Positions 51,879-60,437 of a stretch of DNA of 64,000 bases are shown here, one piece after another. The stretch comes from Intestinimonas butyriciproducens (lineage in GTDB: Bacteria; Bacillota; Clostridia; Oscillospirales; Oscillospiraceae). The notes under the pieces are model-generated. The model searched no databases, was not told the DNA's origin, and saw nothing but the letters and a program-made list of their open reading frames with translations. A program made the translations under genes and the position numbers. The stretch is taken from contig NZ_CP011524.1 in the NCBI RefSeq assembly GCF_004154955.1, positions 1,674,001 to 1,738,000 on the forward strand, given 5' to 3'. Numbering within the stretch: the first letter of the stretch is position 1; every line of letters starts with the position of its first letter.

Positions 51879-52495
51879 CCGCTTTCCTCCGCATAAAATT
51901 TTTTGAGAAAGCTCTTCCGGTGGATGGGTGAGGGCCCGTACTGCCGAAGCAACTCATAATGCCGCTTGGTCGGATAGCCCTTGTGTCGTTCAAATTCATA
52001 TTGCGGGTACCGCCGGGCCATCTCCTCCATATATCGATCCCGGCTCACCTTCGCAAGGATAGAGGCCGCCGCTATGTTGGCGCTGATACTATCTCCTTTG
52101 ACGATCGTCCTGTGACGGCATGAGATGCCCTTGCCGCAGTTTCCGTCAATCAGGGCAAAGTCCGGCGCCGGAATCAGCGCGCGGATCGCCCGGTCCATTG
52201 CCAACAATCGGGCCGCCAAGATATTGATCTCATCGATGGCAGCGGGGTCCACCGACGCCACCGCCCACGCCACAGACTTTTTCTGAATCACCTGGAACAG
52301 CCGCTCTCGGTTTTTGGGGCTGACCTGTTTGGAATCGTTGAGCCCATCCGGCATAAAACCGTCCGGCAGAATCACCGCCGCAGCATATACGTCTCCCGCC
52401 AGGGGCCCCGCCCCCGCCTCATCCGCTCCGCAGATCAGGCGAAATCCATCTGCACGGCATTCCCGCTCCACACGCCAGAGGTCAACCCCTGTCAT
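51875..52495 (-). CDS. rnhB: ribonuclease HII with altered GRG motif
   Basis: Cleaves RNA in RNA-DNA hybrids and single ribonucleotides in DNA. A 206-residue protein from the ATG at 52495. Catalytic Asp25 and Glu26 sit in GADEAGAGPLAG, and a further acidic residue in LIDGN. The usual sequence is DEAGRGPLAG; here the arginine of the GRG motif is alanine (codon GCG). The rest, including the C-terminal YxxxKGYPTKRH, is normal. It overlaps the rbgA end by 14 bases. Confidence 0.93.
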   Translation of the reverse strand: MTGVDLWRVERECRADGFRLICGADEAGAGPLAGDVYAAAVILPDGFMPDGLNDSKQVSPKNRERLFQVIQKKSVAWAVASVDPAAIDEINILAARLLAMDRAIRALIPAPDFALIDGNCGKGISCRHRTIVKGDSISANIAAASILAKVSRDRYMEEMARRYPQYEFERHKGYPTKRHYELLRQYGPSPIHRKSFLKKFYAEESG

Positions 52496-53363
52496 TTTGC
52501 TCTGTCCCTCCCGGTATCTCAAGCGTAAAACGTCCCAGCTTGCCACCTCGGAACTCGTCCAGCAATACCCTGGCCATACGCCCAGTGTCCACTTCGCCGC
52601 CTGAAATCAAAAAGCCGCGCTTTCTGCCCGCGGCCTCCAGCAGTTTCCATCCCCGCGTGTCAGGCTCCGGCTGCAAATGATACCGCTCCGCCAGGGCCTG
52701 AGGATACCGCTCTGCCAATGTCTCCATCAGCGCACAGGCCAGCGTCTCCGTATCCATGATCTCATCTTTGATGGCTCCAGTGAAGGCTAGCTTCCTCCCC
52801 ACCTCTTGGTCCTCGAACTTCGGCCAGAGGATGCCGGGCGTATCCAACAGATCCAGCCCCATATCCACGGACACCCACTGCTTTCCCCTGGTCACGCCAG
52901 GCCTGTCCTGAGCCTTGGCTGACTTCTTCTTTGCCACCTTATTGATGAAAGTGGACTTGCCCACATTGGGAACGCCCACTACCATCACCCGCACCGGACG
53001 CCCCACCTGGCCTCTTTCTCTCCAACGGGCGATCTGGTCTTTGAGCGCCGTTTTAATTACGGCGGAAAACTGGTTCACCCCGACTCCCGACTTGCTGTCG
53101 GTCTCCAGAACCGAATAGCCACGCTCACGAAAATATCTGCCCCAGGCCCTATTCAACGCCGGATCGGCCTGATCGGCGCGATTCAGAATGATGAGCCTCG
53201 GTTTGATGCCTACCAGCTCGTCAATATCGGGGTTCCGGCTGGACATAGGGATGCGGGCATCAATCACTTCAGCCACCAAGTCCACCTGTTTCAGGTCAGA
53301 CTCGATCATTCGCCGGGTCTTTGTCATGTGGCCCGGATACCACTGAATGTTCAGCTTGTCCAC
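52482..53363 (-). CDS. rbgA: ribosome biogenesis GTPase RbgA (YlqF)
   Basis: Circularly permuted GTPase needed for late 50S assembly. A 293-residue protein with NIQWYPGHMTKTRR at the N terminus, the G4 motif NRAD, G1 GVPNVGKST, and G3 DTPG. The start is taken as GTG 53363; its ribosome-binding site is weak. It has its own promoter element and lies between rplS and rnhB, the conserved rplS-rbgA-rnhB order. Confidence 0.95.
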   Translation of the reverse strand: MDKLNIQWYPGHMTKTRRMIESDLKQVDLVAEVIDARIPMSSRNPDIDELVGIKPRLIILNRADQADPALNRAWGRYFRERGYSVLETDSKSGVGVNQFSAVIKTALKDQIARWRERGQVGRPVRVMVVGVPNVGKSTFINKVAKKKSAKAQDRPGVTRGKQWVSVDMGLDLLDTPGILWPKFEDQEVGRKLAFTGAIKDEIMDTETLACALMETLAERYPQALAERYHLQPEPDTRGWKLLEAAGRKRGFLISGGEVDTGRMARVLLDEFRGGKLGRFTLEIPGGTEQNDRG

Positions 53364-53397
53364 CGCCTTTTTCTTATCGCACTATTGCATAGAGTTC

Positions 53398-53407
53398 ATT
53401 ATACACA
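53398..53407 (-). promoter_or_regulatory. extended -10 promoter of rbgA-rnhB-yraN
   Basis: Minus strand TGTG directly followed by TATAAT (53398-53403). The -35 region is weak. It lies between the rplS terminator and rbgA. Confidence 0.55.
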
Positions 53408-53451
53408 AGATGTAGCGCAAAGAAAAGGGTTGCGGCACATTTTTTGAGACA

Positions 53452-53491
53452 AATACAAAAAAGGAGCGGCTTTCCGCTCCTTTTTTGTATT
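53452..53491 (-). terminator. intrinsic terminator after rplS
   Basis: Perfect 18-bp stem (53452-53469 and 53474-53491) with loop CTTT or its complement. GGAGCGG core and A/T flanks provide a U-tract. Confidence 0.9.
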
Positions 53492-53498
53492 CGCCTTC

Positions 53499-53840
53499 TT
53501 ACAGCTTCTCCTTGATCTTGGCGCTCTTGCCCACGCGGTCACGCAGGTAATAGAGCTTGGCCCGGCGCACCTTACCAGCACGGACGGTCTCGATCTTCTC
53601 AATGATGGGAGAGTGGAGGGGAAACACCTTCTCCACCCCGACGCCGTAGGAGACGCGGCGCACGGTAACGGTCTCGGCAACGCCGCCATGCTTCTTGGCA
53701 ATGACGGTGCCCTCAAAGACCTGGATACGCTCACGGTTGCCTTCCTTGACCTTGATGTGTACCCGGACGGTGGACCCCACCTCAACCTTGGGCGGTTCGG
53801 CCTTCAGGTACTTCTCATTGAAGCTCTGCATCAGATCCAT
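53499..53840 (-). CDS. rplS: 50S ribosomal protein L19
   Basis: A 113-residue ribosomal protein at the 30S-50S interface. [23 protein letters not shown] and [18 protein letters not shown] are family hallmarks. AGGAGGAAA precedes the ATG. Single-gene transcript between its own promoter and terminator. Confidence 0.97.
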   Translation of the reverse strand: MDLMQSFNEKYLKAEPPKVEVGSTVRVHIKVKEGNRERIQVFEGTVIAKKHGGVAETVTVRRVSYGVGVEKVFPLHSPIIEKIETVRAGKVRRAKLYYLRDRVGKSAKIKEKL

Positions 53841-53968
53841 TTTTCTGTTTCCTCCTGTTTATAGGCGTTCGTGCCGGCGCTGCACCGCTTTTCACTGAAA
53901 ACGGAACCGCAGAGGACCGCCCTTTATTGAGACTAAGATATGATACCACAAAAAAAATGGAAAAGCAA
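53841..53968 (-). promoter_or_regulatory. rplS promoter and roughly 90-base leader
   Basis: Minus strand: TTGCTT (53963-53968), 17-base spacer, TATCAT (53940-53945). The leader to ATG 53840 contains GC-rich segments that could fold. Firmicutes often carry an L19 autoregulatory leader here; I cannot confirm the consensus structure by eye. Confidence 0.6.
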
Positions 53969-53970
53969 GT

Positions 53971-54579
53971 CTATTTTTTGACCGGAGTGCGTTCCTCTTC
54001 CTGTCGTGTCAGCCCGCACAAAAGCCAGAGCGCCATGCCTGGTAGCGTCAGATTGCGTCCCCCGCGCCAGAGAAAGCTCATGCCGGCCGCCAGCAACAGT
54101 GCGACCAGGATCACCGAACAGCCCCATACCGCCTGCCGCGCCCGGACAGGCGTGGTAAAGGCGGAAAGGATCAGCAGCAGTGCCCTGCCACCGTCCAGCG
54201 GATAGATTGGCAGCAGATTGAACCACCCCAGCGCCAAACTGAGGCCAGAGAGTGCATAAAGTGCCTCCTGCTCCCCTCCCAGCCGGGCGCAGAGCAGCGC
54301 CAGGAGCAGGTTGACGCCTGGTCCAGCCAGAATGGCGGCAAGCTCGCTGCCATAAGTCAGAGGGCGCTGATGGTCAAGCTCCATATTGCCCCCTGTAACG
54401 GTGAGGCGCAGCACACGGACCTCCCCCCCCATCAAACGGACCGCCGTCCAGTGGCCCAGCTCATGGAACCCCGCAGCCAGCGCCGCCAGTGGGATGAGAT
54501 CCCCCGGGTCCATATAAAAAAACAGCGCGGCGGCCAGCAGAAACCCTCCGCTGCACTCCAGTTTCCCCAGCCGCAGCAT
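53971..54579 (-). CDS. M50 intramembrane metalloprotease, SpoIVFB-like
   Basis: A 202-residue multi-pass protein. HELGH (His39, Glu40, His43) lies in a membrane segment, and the third zinc ligand Asp129 is in NLLPIYPLDGGR. Size and pattern fit SpoIVFB, the protease that activates pro-sigma-K in the mother cell. The preceding gene encodes an M23 protein like SpoIVFA, nine bases upstream, and the pair has a sigma-E-like promoter. The assignment is by analogy. Confidence 0.75.
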   Translation of the reverse strand: MLRLGKLECSGGFLLAAALFFYMDPGDLIPLAALAAGFHELGHWTAVRLMGGEVRVLRLTVTGGNMELDHQRPLTYGSELAAILAGPGVNLLLALLCARLGGEQEALYALSGLSLALGWFNLLPIYPLDGGRALLLILSAFTTPVRARQAVWGCSVILVALLLAAGMSFLWRGGRNLTLPGMALWLLCGLTRQEEERTPVKK

Positions 54580-54587
54580 ACCTTATC

Positions 54588-55595
54588 TCACTCCGTTTCA
54601 ATATAGTAAAGCGGATTGAGCAGCTCTCCGTCCAGCCGCAGCTCAAAATGGAGGTGTGCACCGGTGGTCTCCCCCGTGTCCCCTACCTCGGCAATTTTTT
54701 CTCCCAGCGTCACCGTCTGCCCCTGCTGTACGCAGAGTTTACTGCAATGCGCGTAAAAGGAGGTCACACCCCCGTCGTGGCGGAGCTGAAGGTAGAGTCC
54801 GTAGGCCGGGCTCTCTCCGATATAATCCACCACTCCGTCCGCAAATGCTCCAATGGGGTCTCCGTAGGGCGCTGCCAGGTCCACCCCCGAGTGGAACTTC
54901 TCTCCCCCCTCGATAGGATGTTCCCGCCAACCATAAGCAGAGGAGACCGCCGACATAACAGGAGCGGCGGTCTCCTCCAGGCCCAGTGGGAGCTGTTCCA
55001 TCGTGGCGTTGTCCGGAAGTGGGGGGCCGGTGTAGACCGGGGCCGGTTCAGGAGGCAGCGTCGCTTGGGCACTGCTCTCTGGTTGAGAAGTCTCTGATTC
55101 CGGCTCTTTTGTAGAGGTAGGTGTCTCCGAGGCCTGAAACGACAGCCCCAACCTCCGGGCCATGCTCTGCAGTACGTCTGGATTTGAGCGCAGAAACTCC
55201 CGCTCCTGCTGATAAAAGGGAGTATTCTCCATTGTCGCCACATAGGGCTCCCGGCCTCCGCCCGCCGAGAATATATCCGTCCACAGTGTGCCCAGCGCCT
55301 CTGCAACTGGTTCGCGCCGTTCTATGGCTCTCCCCAGATTTGTAAAAGCCGCCTCAAAGTCGGTGTCTGAGCGGATCACCTCCAGAAGCTCACCGCGAAC
55401 CACCTCCAGCCGCTCAGGAAAAACGCCTCGCCCGAGAAATACGACCAGGAACAGGACCGTGCAAATACAGAGCTGAAGTAGCCTGCGGCGTTCACGCGGG
55501 GCCAAGGCCACGCCGCCGCGCCGTTTTTTCCCGTGTACTGACGCCCGGGCGGCCGACCGCCGCCGGACCGTCTCTCTTGTATACACGCTTTCCAT
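54588..55595 (-). CDS. membrane-anchored M23 peptidase-domain protein, SpoIVFA-like
   Basis: A 335-residue protein. A basic cytoplasmic N terminus (residues 1-38) leads to one transmembrane helix (39-56), an extracytoplasmic helical region and a Ser/Thr/Pro/Glu-rich linker (about 155-200), then an M23/LytM domain. Zinc and catalytic residues are all present: His235 and Asp239 (HSGVDL), His283, and His314/His316 (HLHFE). In B. subtilis, SpoIVFA has this layout and regulates SpoIVFB from the intermembrane space. It could also act as a true endopeptidase, like SpoIIQ or SpoIIIAH partners. The M50 gene follows directly. Confidence 0.75.
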   Translation of the reverse strand: MESVYTRETVRRRSAARASVHGKKRRGGVALAPRERRRLLQLCICTVLFLVVFLGRGVFPERLEVVRGELLEVIRSDTDFEAAFTNLGRAIERREPVAEALGTLWTDIFSAGGGREPYVATMENTPFYQQEREFLRSNPDVLQSMARRLGLSFQASETPTSTKEPESETSQPESSAQATLPPEPAPVYTGPPLPDNATMEQLPLGLEETAAPVMSAVSSAYGWREHPIEGGEKFHSGVDLAAPYGDPIGAFADGVVDYIGESPAYGLYLQLRHDGGVTSFYAHCSKLCVQQGQTVTLGEKIAEVGDTGETTGAHLHFELRLDGELLNPLYYIETE

Positions 55596-55634
55596 GATGC
55601 AGGCCCCTCTCCGTCTTGTTACCTTAGGTACTCA

Positions 55635-55663
55635 AGTATATTCGGACGGGCCTGCCGATATGC
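55635..55663 (-). promoter_or_regulatory. sigma-E-like promoter of the spoIVFA/spoIVFB-like pair
   Basis: Minus strand: GCATATC (55657-55663), 14 bases, AATATACT (55635-55642). Six of seven -35 bases match KMATATT, and the spacing is exact. The predicted start near 55628 lies 33 bases before the ATG. Confidence 0.6.
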
Positions 55664-55689
55664 GCGCTCAAATTGAAACTGAAATAGAA

Positions 55690-55728
55690 CGGGCGGTCCC
55701 GCCGATTTTAAATCGGTGGGACCGCCCG
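55690..55728 (-). terminator. intrinsic terminator after gpsA
   Basis: Nineteen-base arms with a single mismatch (CGGGCGGTCCC...), centred on GATTTTAAATC, followed on the minus strand by TTCTATTTC. Confidence 0.75.
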
Positions 55729-55762
55729 GCGCCAAGTGGTAACAGCGGTATTGGGAAGCGTG

Positions 55763-56764
55763 CTATACCCAACTGTCCTCAATTTCGTGTTTCTTCTCCC
55801 GTGTCATCAGCTCTGTCAGCACCGCATGGGGATCCTTCCCGTGATACAGAACCTCGTAGGCCGCCGCTGCGATGGGCATTTCAACCCCCATCTTTTCGGC
55901 AAGCGCCTTCGCGTTGGCGGCGGCATAGTAGCCCTCCACCACGGCACCGATCTCCTTTACCGCCTGCTCAGGAGGAGTTCCCTTCCCAATCAGAATACCG
56001 CAGCGGCGATTTCTGGAGTGCATGGAGGTACAGGTGACGATCAGGTCCCCCACGCCCGCCAGTCCGGCAAAGGTTTCTTTCCTTCCGCCCATGGCCACGC
56101 CCAGACGGGCGATCTCGGTAAGTCCCCGGGTCATAAGGGCGGCTTTTGTGTTGTCGCCACAACCCATGCCGTCGCAGCAACCGGCACAGAGCGCGATCAC
56201 ATTCTTCAGGGCGGCGGCCAGCTCCACTCCCACGGTGTCGTCGGAGGCATAGACGCGGAACCTGGGGCTCATGAACACATCCTGCACCAGCTCGGCCGCC
56301 CCCTGATCCTCTGAGGCAGAGACCACCGCTGTAGGCACACCACGCCCGACCTCCTCGGCGTGCGAGGGGCCGGAGAGGGCCACCACAGGATGCTCCGCCC
56401 CGACTTCAGCCTGAATGGCCTGCGTCAGTGTCCCGGAGGTCTCCTTCTCGATGCCCTTGGATACCGAAACTAAAACCGTCTCCGCGTCCAAGAGCGGCGC
56501 CACCCGGTGCGCAGTGCTCCTCACAGCGAAAGAGGGCGTGGCCAGCACAACGATCTTACAGCCCCTTACACAGCCCAAATCAGTGGTGAGTCCCAGCCCT
56601 GCGGGCAACGCCACCCCCTTGAGCATGGGGTTTTCCCTCGTCTCGCGCAGAATGCGGGATTCCTCCTCGGCATAAGACCACAGTGTCACCTCATGGCCGT
56701 TTTCCAACAGCAGCAACGCCAGTGCGGTCCCCCAGCCGCCGGAGCCGACCACAGATATCTTCAT
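55763..56764 (-). CDS. gpsA: NAD(P)-dependent glycerol-3-phosphate dehydrogenase
   Basis: Makes sn-glycerol 3-phosphate for phospholipids. A 333-residue protein with the dinucleotide fold GSGGWGTALA, VSVSKGIE, and the catalytic lysine in LKNVIALCAG. It follows plsY after three bases, so the two steps of early phospholipid synthesis are co-transcribed. Confidence 0.96.
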   Translation of the reverse strand: MKISVVGSGGWGTALALLLLENGHEVTLWSYAEEESRILRETRENPMLKGVALPAGLGLTTDLGCVRGCKIVVLATPSFAVRSTAHRVAPLLDAETVLVSVSKGIEKETSGTLTQAIQAEVGAEHPVVALSGPSHAEEVGRGVPTAVVSASEDQGAAELVQDVFMSPRFRVYASDDTVGVELAAALKNVIALCAGCCDGMGCGDNTKAALMTRGLTEIARLGVAMGGRKETFAGLAGVGDLIVTCTSMHSRNRRCGILIGKGTPPEQAVKEIGAVVEGYYAAANAKALAEKMGVEMPIAAAAYEVLYHGKDPHAVLTELMTREKKHEIEDSWV

Positions 56765-56767
56765 TTG

Positions 56768-57448
56768 CTATACCCCCTCTTTTTTCTTATGAAAGGATAG
56801 TTTAGACTCCTCGCCTTTGAGCATACGCTCCATGTTGGCCCGGTGTTTCCACAGGATCAGTCCTCCGATCAGAATGGATAGCGCCAACAATACGGTGTCA
56901 TGGTAGACAAACCAGGTGGCAAAGGGGAAGGAGGCTCCCGCCCAGCAGGACCCCAGTGAGACCCAACGGGTCAGCGCAGCGAGGATTAGAAACCCTCCCC
57001 ACACCACCAGGGCGACGCGCCAATCGATCATAATGGCAATGGTGCCCCCCGACAGGATACCCTTGCCGCCCTTAAAGCCGAACATGCAGGGGAACATATG
57101 CCCCAGCAGGCAGAAAAGTCCCGCCCAGTACTTGCCCAGAACAGCGTTTTCCAGGCACAGCCCAAACAGTCCGGAGCCAATCAGGACGGCAAGAACGGCC
57201 TTCAGGACGTCGCAGAGGATGACCACAAATGTCAGGCCCCCGCCGAAGACACGGTGAAAGTTGGTAAGGCCCGCATTTCCGCTGCCATGATTGCGGATAT
57301 CATTGCGAAGGATATACTTGGAAACAATGACCGCACCGTTAAAACAGCCCAGGAAATAGGCTGCGATCGCTACCATGATATAAATTGGGACCGGCGATCC
57401 CAGATACATAGCAACAAAGTCGTTCATCCCCGTCGGCAAATACTCCAA
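56768..57448 (-). CDS. plsY: acyl-phosphate:glycerol-3-phosphate acyltransferase
   Basis: A 226-residue membrane acyltransferase with about five helices. The three cytoplasmic motifs are visible: RNHGSGNAGLTN, FKGGKG, and the C-terminal HRANMERM. Starts with TTG at 57448, eight bases after AAGGAGG; an ATG seven codons later is possible but lacks a good site. Just four bases after der. Confidence 0.95.
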   Translation of the reverse strand: MEYLPTGMNDFVAMYLGSPVPIYIMVAIAAYFLGCFNGAVIVSKYILRNDIRNHGSGNAGLTNFHRVFGGGLTFVVILCDVLKAVLAVLIGSGLFGLCLENAVLGKYWAGLFCLLGHMFPCMFGFKGGKGILSGGTIAIMIDWRVALVVWGGFLILAALTRWVSLGSCWAGASFPFATWFVYHDTVLLALSILIGGLILWKHRANMERMLKGEESKLSFHKKKEGV

Positions 57449-57451
57449 GCC

Positions 57452-58780
57452 TTATCCCTCCTTATCGCCCTTTTGCCGGATGGTCAGCCGTATCGGCGTC
57501 CCCTCCAGCCCGAAGGTATTCCGGATCTGATTTTCGATATAGCGCTGATAGGAAAAATGGAAAAGCTGGGCGTCGTTGCAGAAGCAGACGAAATGAGGGG
57601 GCTTGATCCCCACCTGTGTCATATAAAAAATCTTGAGCCGCCGCCCCTTGTCCGAAGGAGGCTGTACCCGAGCAGTGGCGTCAGCTAGGACAGAATTGAG
57701 CATGCCCGTGGTGATCCGCATGGCGGCCTGATCATTGACATAATTGATGAGCTCAAAGAGACGAGGCACCCGCTGTCCCGTCATGGCGGAGATGAATACA
57801 ATCGGGGCATAGGTCATATAAGAGAGGTCCCGGCGGATATCTTCCCGCATCCGGTCCATGGTCTTATCGTCTTTTTCAATGGCATCCCACTTGTTGACCA
57901 CGAGGATGGACGCCTTCCCCGCCTCATGGGCAAGGCCCGCTACCTTGGTATCCTGCTCCGTGACACCCTCGTTGGCATCGATGAGGATGAGGCACACATC
58001 GGCCCTCTCGATAGCCATAGTGGCCCGAAGTACGGAAAATTTCTCGATCCTGTCATCGACCTTGGACTTTTTTCGCATTCCCGCGGTATCGATGAACAGG
58101 TATTTGCCGGTCTCGCTTTCGAAATAGCTGTCCACCGCATCCCGGGTGGTCCCCGCCACATTGGAGACAATGACCCGTTCCTCCCCCAGAATGCGGTTAA
58201 TCAAAGAGGACTTGCCCACGTTGGGCTTTCCGATGACGGCCACCTTGACCACATCATCCGGCTCGTCCTCCTCCCCGTTCTCCGGGAAGTGCTGCACACA
58301 GGCGTCCAGAAGGTCCCCTGTGCCGTGACCATGGACGGCCGAGACGGGAATGGGGTCTCCAAGTCCCAGATTATAAAACTCGTAGATATCCGGGTTGGTT
58401 GGCCCCACCTGATCGGCCTTATTCACCGCCAGCACCACCGGTTTCCGGGAACGGAGAAGCATGTTGGCCACTTCCTGGTCGGAGGCTGTGAGGCCGGTCT
58501 TAATGTCGCAGAGGAACACAATGACCGTGGCGTTTTGGATGGCGATCTCAGCTTGTCTGCGCATAAAAGTGAGAATCTCGCTGTCCGTCCCCGGCTCAAT
58601 ACCGCCGGTATCCACAAGATCAAAAGTGTGCCCGCACCACTCCGCCTCAGCGTAAAGTCGGTCCCGGGTGACCCCCGGGGTGTCCTCCACAATGGACAGG
58701 CGCTGTCCCACCAGCTTATTAAAGAGCATGGATTTGCCCACGTTGGGCCGGCCTACAATGGCAACAAGAGGCTTAGCCAT
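57452..58780 (-). CDS. der: ribosome biogenesis GTPase Der (EngA)
   Basis: Tandem GTPase for 50S maturation. A 442-residue protein with two G domains (GRPNVGKS near residue 10, GKPNVGKSS near 183; NKADQ and NKWDA as G4) and a KH-like C-terminal domain. The ATG at 58780 has GGGAGG eight bases upstream and overlaps the DUF512 stop by eight bases. The der-plsY-gpsA order is conserved in Firmicutes. Confidence 0.97.
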   Translation of the reverse strand: MAKPLVAIVGRPNVGKSMLFNKLVGQRLSIVEDTPGVTRDRLYAEAEWCGHTFDLVDTGGIEPGTDSEILTFMRRQAEIAIQNATVIVFLCDIKTGLTASDQEVANMLLRSRKPVVLAVNKADQVGPTNPDIYEFYNLGLGDPIPVSAVHGHGTGDLLDACVQHFPENGEEDEPDDVVKVAVIGKPNVGKSSLINRILGEERVIVSNVAGTTRDAVDSYFESETGKYLFIDTAGMRKKSKVDDRIEKFSVLRATMAIERADVCLILIDANEGVTEQDTKVAGLAHEAGKASILVVNKWDAIEKDDKTMDRMREDIRRDLSYMTYAPIVFISAMTGQRVPRLFELINYVNDQAAMRITTGMLNSVLADATARVQPPSDKGRRLKIFYMTQVGIKPPHFVCFCNDAQLFHFSYQRYIENQIRNTFGLEGTPIRLTIRQKGDKEG

Positions 58781-60101
58781 GGGAACGTCCTCCCTCATGA
58801 TATTCAAAAATCGCGTCGCACAGATCGAACCCGTCCTGATTGACAGGGGTCACCTTGACGCCCAGTTCCCGCTCCACATCTGCCAGCGTGACGTCGTCCA
58901 AAAACACGTCCTCCCCGTGGCGGAGCATGTTGACAGGAAGCAGCAGCCGTTCCCCCAGCTCCCGACCTCTTAACTGACGGATCAGGTCGCCGCCGGTAAC
59001 CAACCCGGAGACATTGACGCTATGGCCGAAAAAGTCATTTAAAATGGGGTACACCGTCCCCTTAGTATGGCATTTCTCCGCCGCTCTGTCAACGATTTCC
59101 CGTATCCACGGTGCCGCGGAGGTCCCGCAGGCTGTGGAGAAGGGCGATACCGGCTTCTCCGTCGGGTCCATCAGTCCCAACGCCGCGTCAAATTCCGTTC
59201 GCAGAAGCCGCAGCATACCGACGCCGTTTTCCAGCTGCGTATAGTCCTCATAATACTCGTCCGCCGGGATATCACGGCCCGCCTTCAGATAAAATTCATC
59301 AGAGCACCAGAATACAGTGGTCCCAAATCGCTCTTTGCAGTCTGCGCCGTATGCCTCCACCATATCCACCACAGCAGCGGCCGTATCAGCCTGATAGGGC
59401 TCCAGTGGATAAAGCCCTCCGCGGTGGCGTGTCAGCCCCACCGGGACGATGGAAACACTGTTTACCCCCGGATACATGCCCGCCAAGTCCTCCATGCTCT
59501 TACGGAGGGCGGGTCCGTCATTGATCCCGGGACAAGAGACAATCTGGCAGTTCATCGTGATGCCGTTTTCTGCAAACCGCCTCATCAGCTCCAGGCCCCG
59601 CCCGCCGTTGGGAAAGCCCAGAAGCATAGAGCGTAGCGCCGGGTCCGTAGCGTGGACAGAGACGTTGATGGGCGAGATGTGCAGATCAATGATCCGTTGG
59701 GCCTCCCGGTCCGAGAGATTGGTCAAGGTGATATAGTTGCCCATAAGAAAAGAGAGGCGGGCGTCGTCATCTTTAAAATAGAGGGTGTCTCTCATTCCCT
59801 TCGGGAGCTGATCCACGAAACAAAAAATACACTTGTTGGCACAGGAGCGGGCACAGTCCATGAGATAGGTCTCAAAATTGAGCCCCATATCCTCCCCTTC
59901 CCGCTTGCGCAGCCTCACCGTCCGTGTGGTTCCGTTCTCCGCCCGCAGGGTCAACGTGAGCCTGGGATCATACCCGTAGAATTTGTAGTCCAGCACATCC
60001 ACCACACGGTGACCATTAATCTCCAGAAGGGTCTCACCGGCGTGTACTCCGGCCCGTTCCACCGGGCTTCCCGCATCAACCGACTGTATCTTTGTGCTCA
60101 C
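58773..60101 (-). CDS. DUF512 radical SAM protein with PDZ domain
   Basis: A 442-residue protein. An N-terminal PDZ-like domain (about residues 1-60) is followed by a radical SAM-type domain whose cysteines lie in CARSCANKCIFCFVDQ, then the DUF512 C-terminal domain. Widely conserved next to der in Clostridia; the reaction is unknown to me. I use GTG 60101, nine bases after AAAGGA; upstream ATGs at 60125 and 60143 lack sites. Confidence 0.9.
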   Translation of the reverse strand: MSTKIQSVDAGSPVERAGVHAGETLLEINGHRVVDVLDYKFYGYDPRLTLTLRAENGTTRTVRLRKREGEDMGLNFETYLMDCARSCANKCIFCFVDQLPKGMRDTLYFKDDDARLSFLMGNYITLTNLSDREAQRIIDLHISPINVSVHATDPALRSMLLGFPNGGRGLELMRRFAENGITMNCQIVSCPGINDGPALRKSMEDLAGMYPGVNSVSIVPVGLTRHRGGLYPLEPYQADTAAAVVDMVEAYGADCKERFGTTVFWCSDEFYLKAGRDIPADEYYEDYTQLENGVGMLRLLRTEFDAALGLMDPTEKPVSPFSTACGTSAAPWIREIVDRAAEKCHTKGTVYPILNDFFGHSVNVSGLVTGGDLIRQLRGRELGERLLLPVNMLRHGEDVFLDDVTLADVERELGVKVTPVNQDGFDLCDAIFEYHEGGRSHG

Positions 60102-60151
60102 AGGCTCACATCCTTTGCTCCTCATCTCTGATATTCTACCCAAATTGCATG

Positions 60152-60185
60152 CAAAAAGAAAGAGGGGTCTCCCCCTCTTCTTTTT
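60152..60185 (-). terminator. intrinsic terminator after rpmF
   Basis: Stem AGAGGGG/CCCCTCT (60161-60167 and 60172-60178), followed on the minus strand by TTCTTTTTG. Confidence 0.8.
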
Positions 60186-60194
60186 GCTGCCTGT

Positions 60195-60395
60195 TTAGTT
60201 GGCCTTTGACTCGGTCGTCTCAATCTTGCCGAACTCGCGGCCATTGTAAGTCATGCAGGACTTGCAGAGCCGGTGGGGCAGGCGGTAAGCGCCGCACTTG
60301 GGGCACTTGGTGAGGCCGGGGGTCTCCAGCTTCCACACGGAGCTGCGGCGCTTATTGCGGCGCTGCTTGGATACTTTAGACTTAGGGACTGCCAT
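60195..60395 (-). CDS. rpmF: 50S ribosomal protein L32
   Basis: A 66-residue zinc-ribbon ribosomal protein with [17 protein letters not shown] supplying four cysteines (C+ type). [17 protein letters not shown] is the standard N terminus. AAGGAGGTG precedes the ATG at 60395. Downstream of yceD. Confidence 0.97.
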   Translation of the reverse strand: MAVPKSKVSKQRRNKRRSSVWKLETPGLTKCPKCGAYRLPHRLCKSCMTYNGREFGKIETTESKAN

Positions 60396-60437
60396 TTGTG
60401 ACACCTCCTTGGCTGCCCATTCACGGGCACTGCTAGT

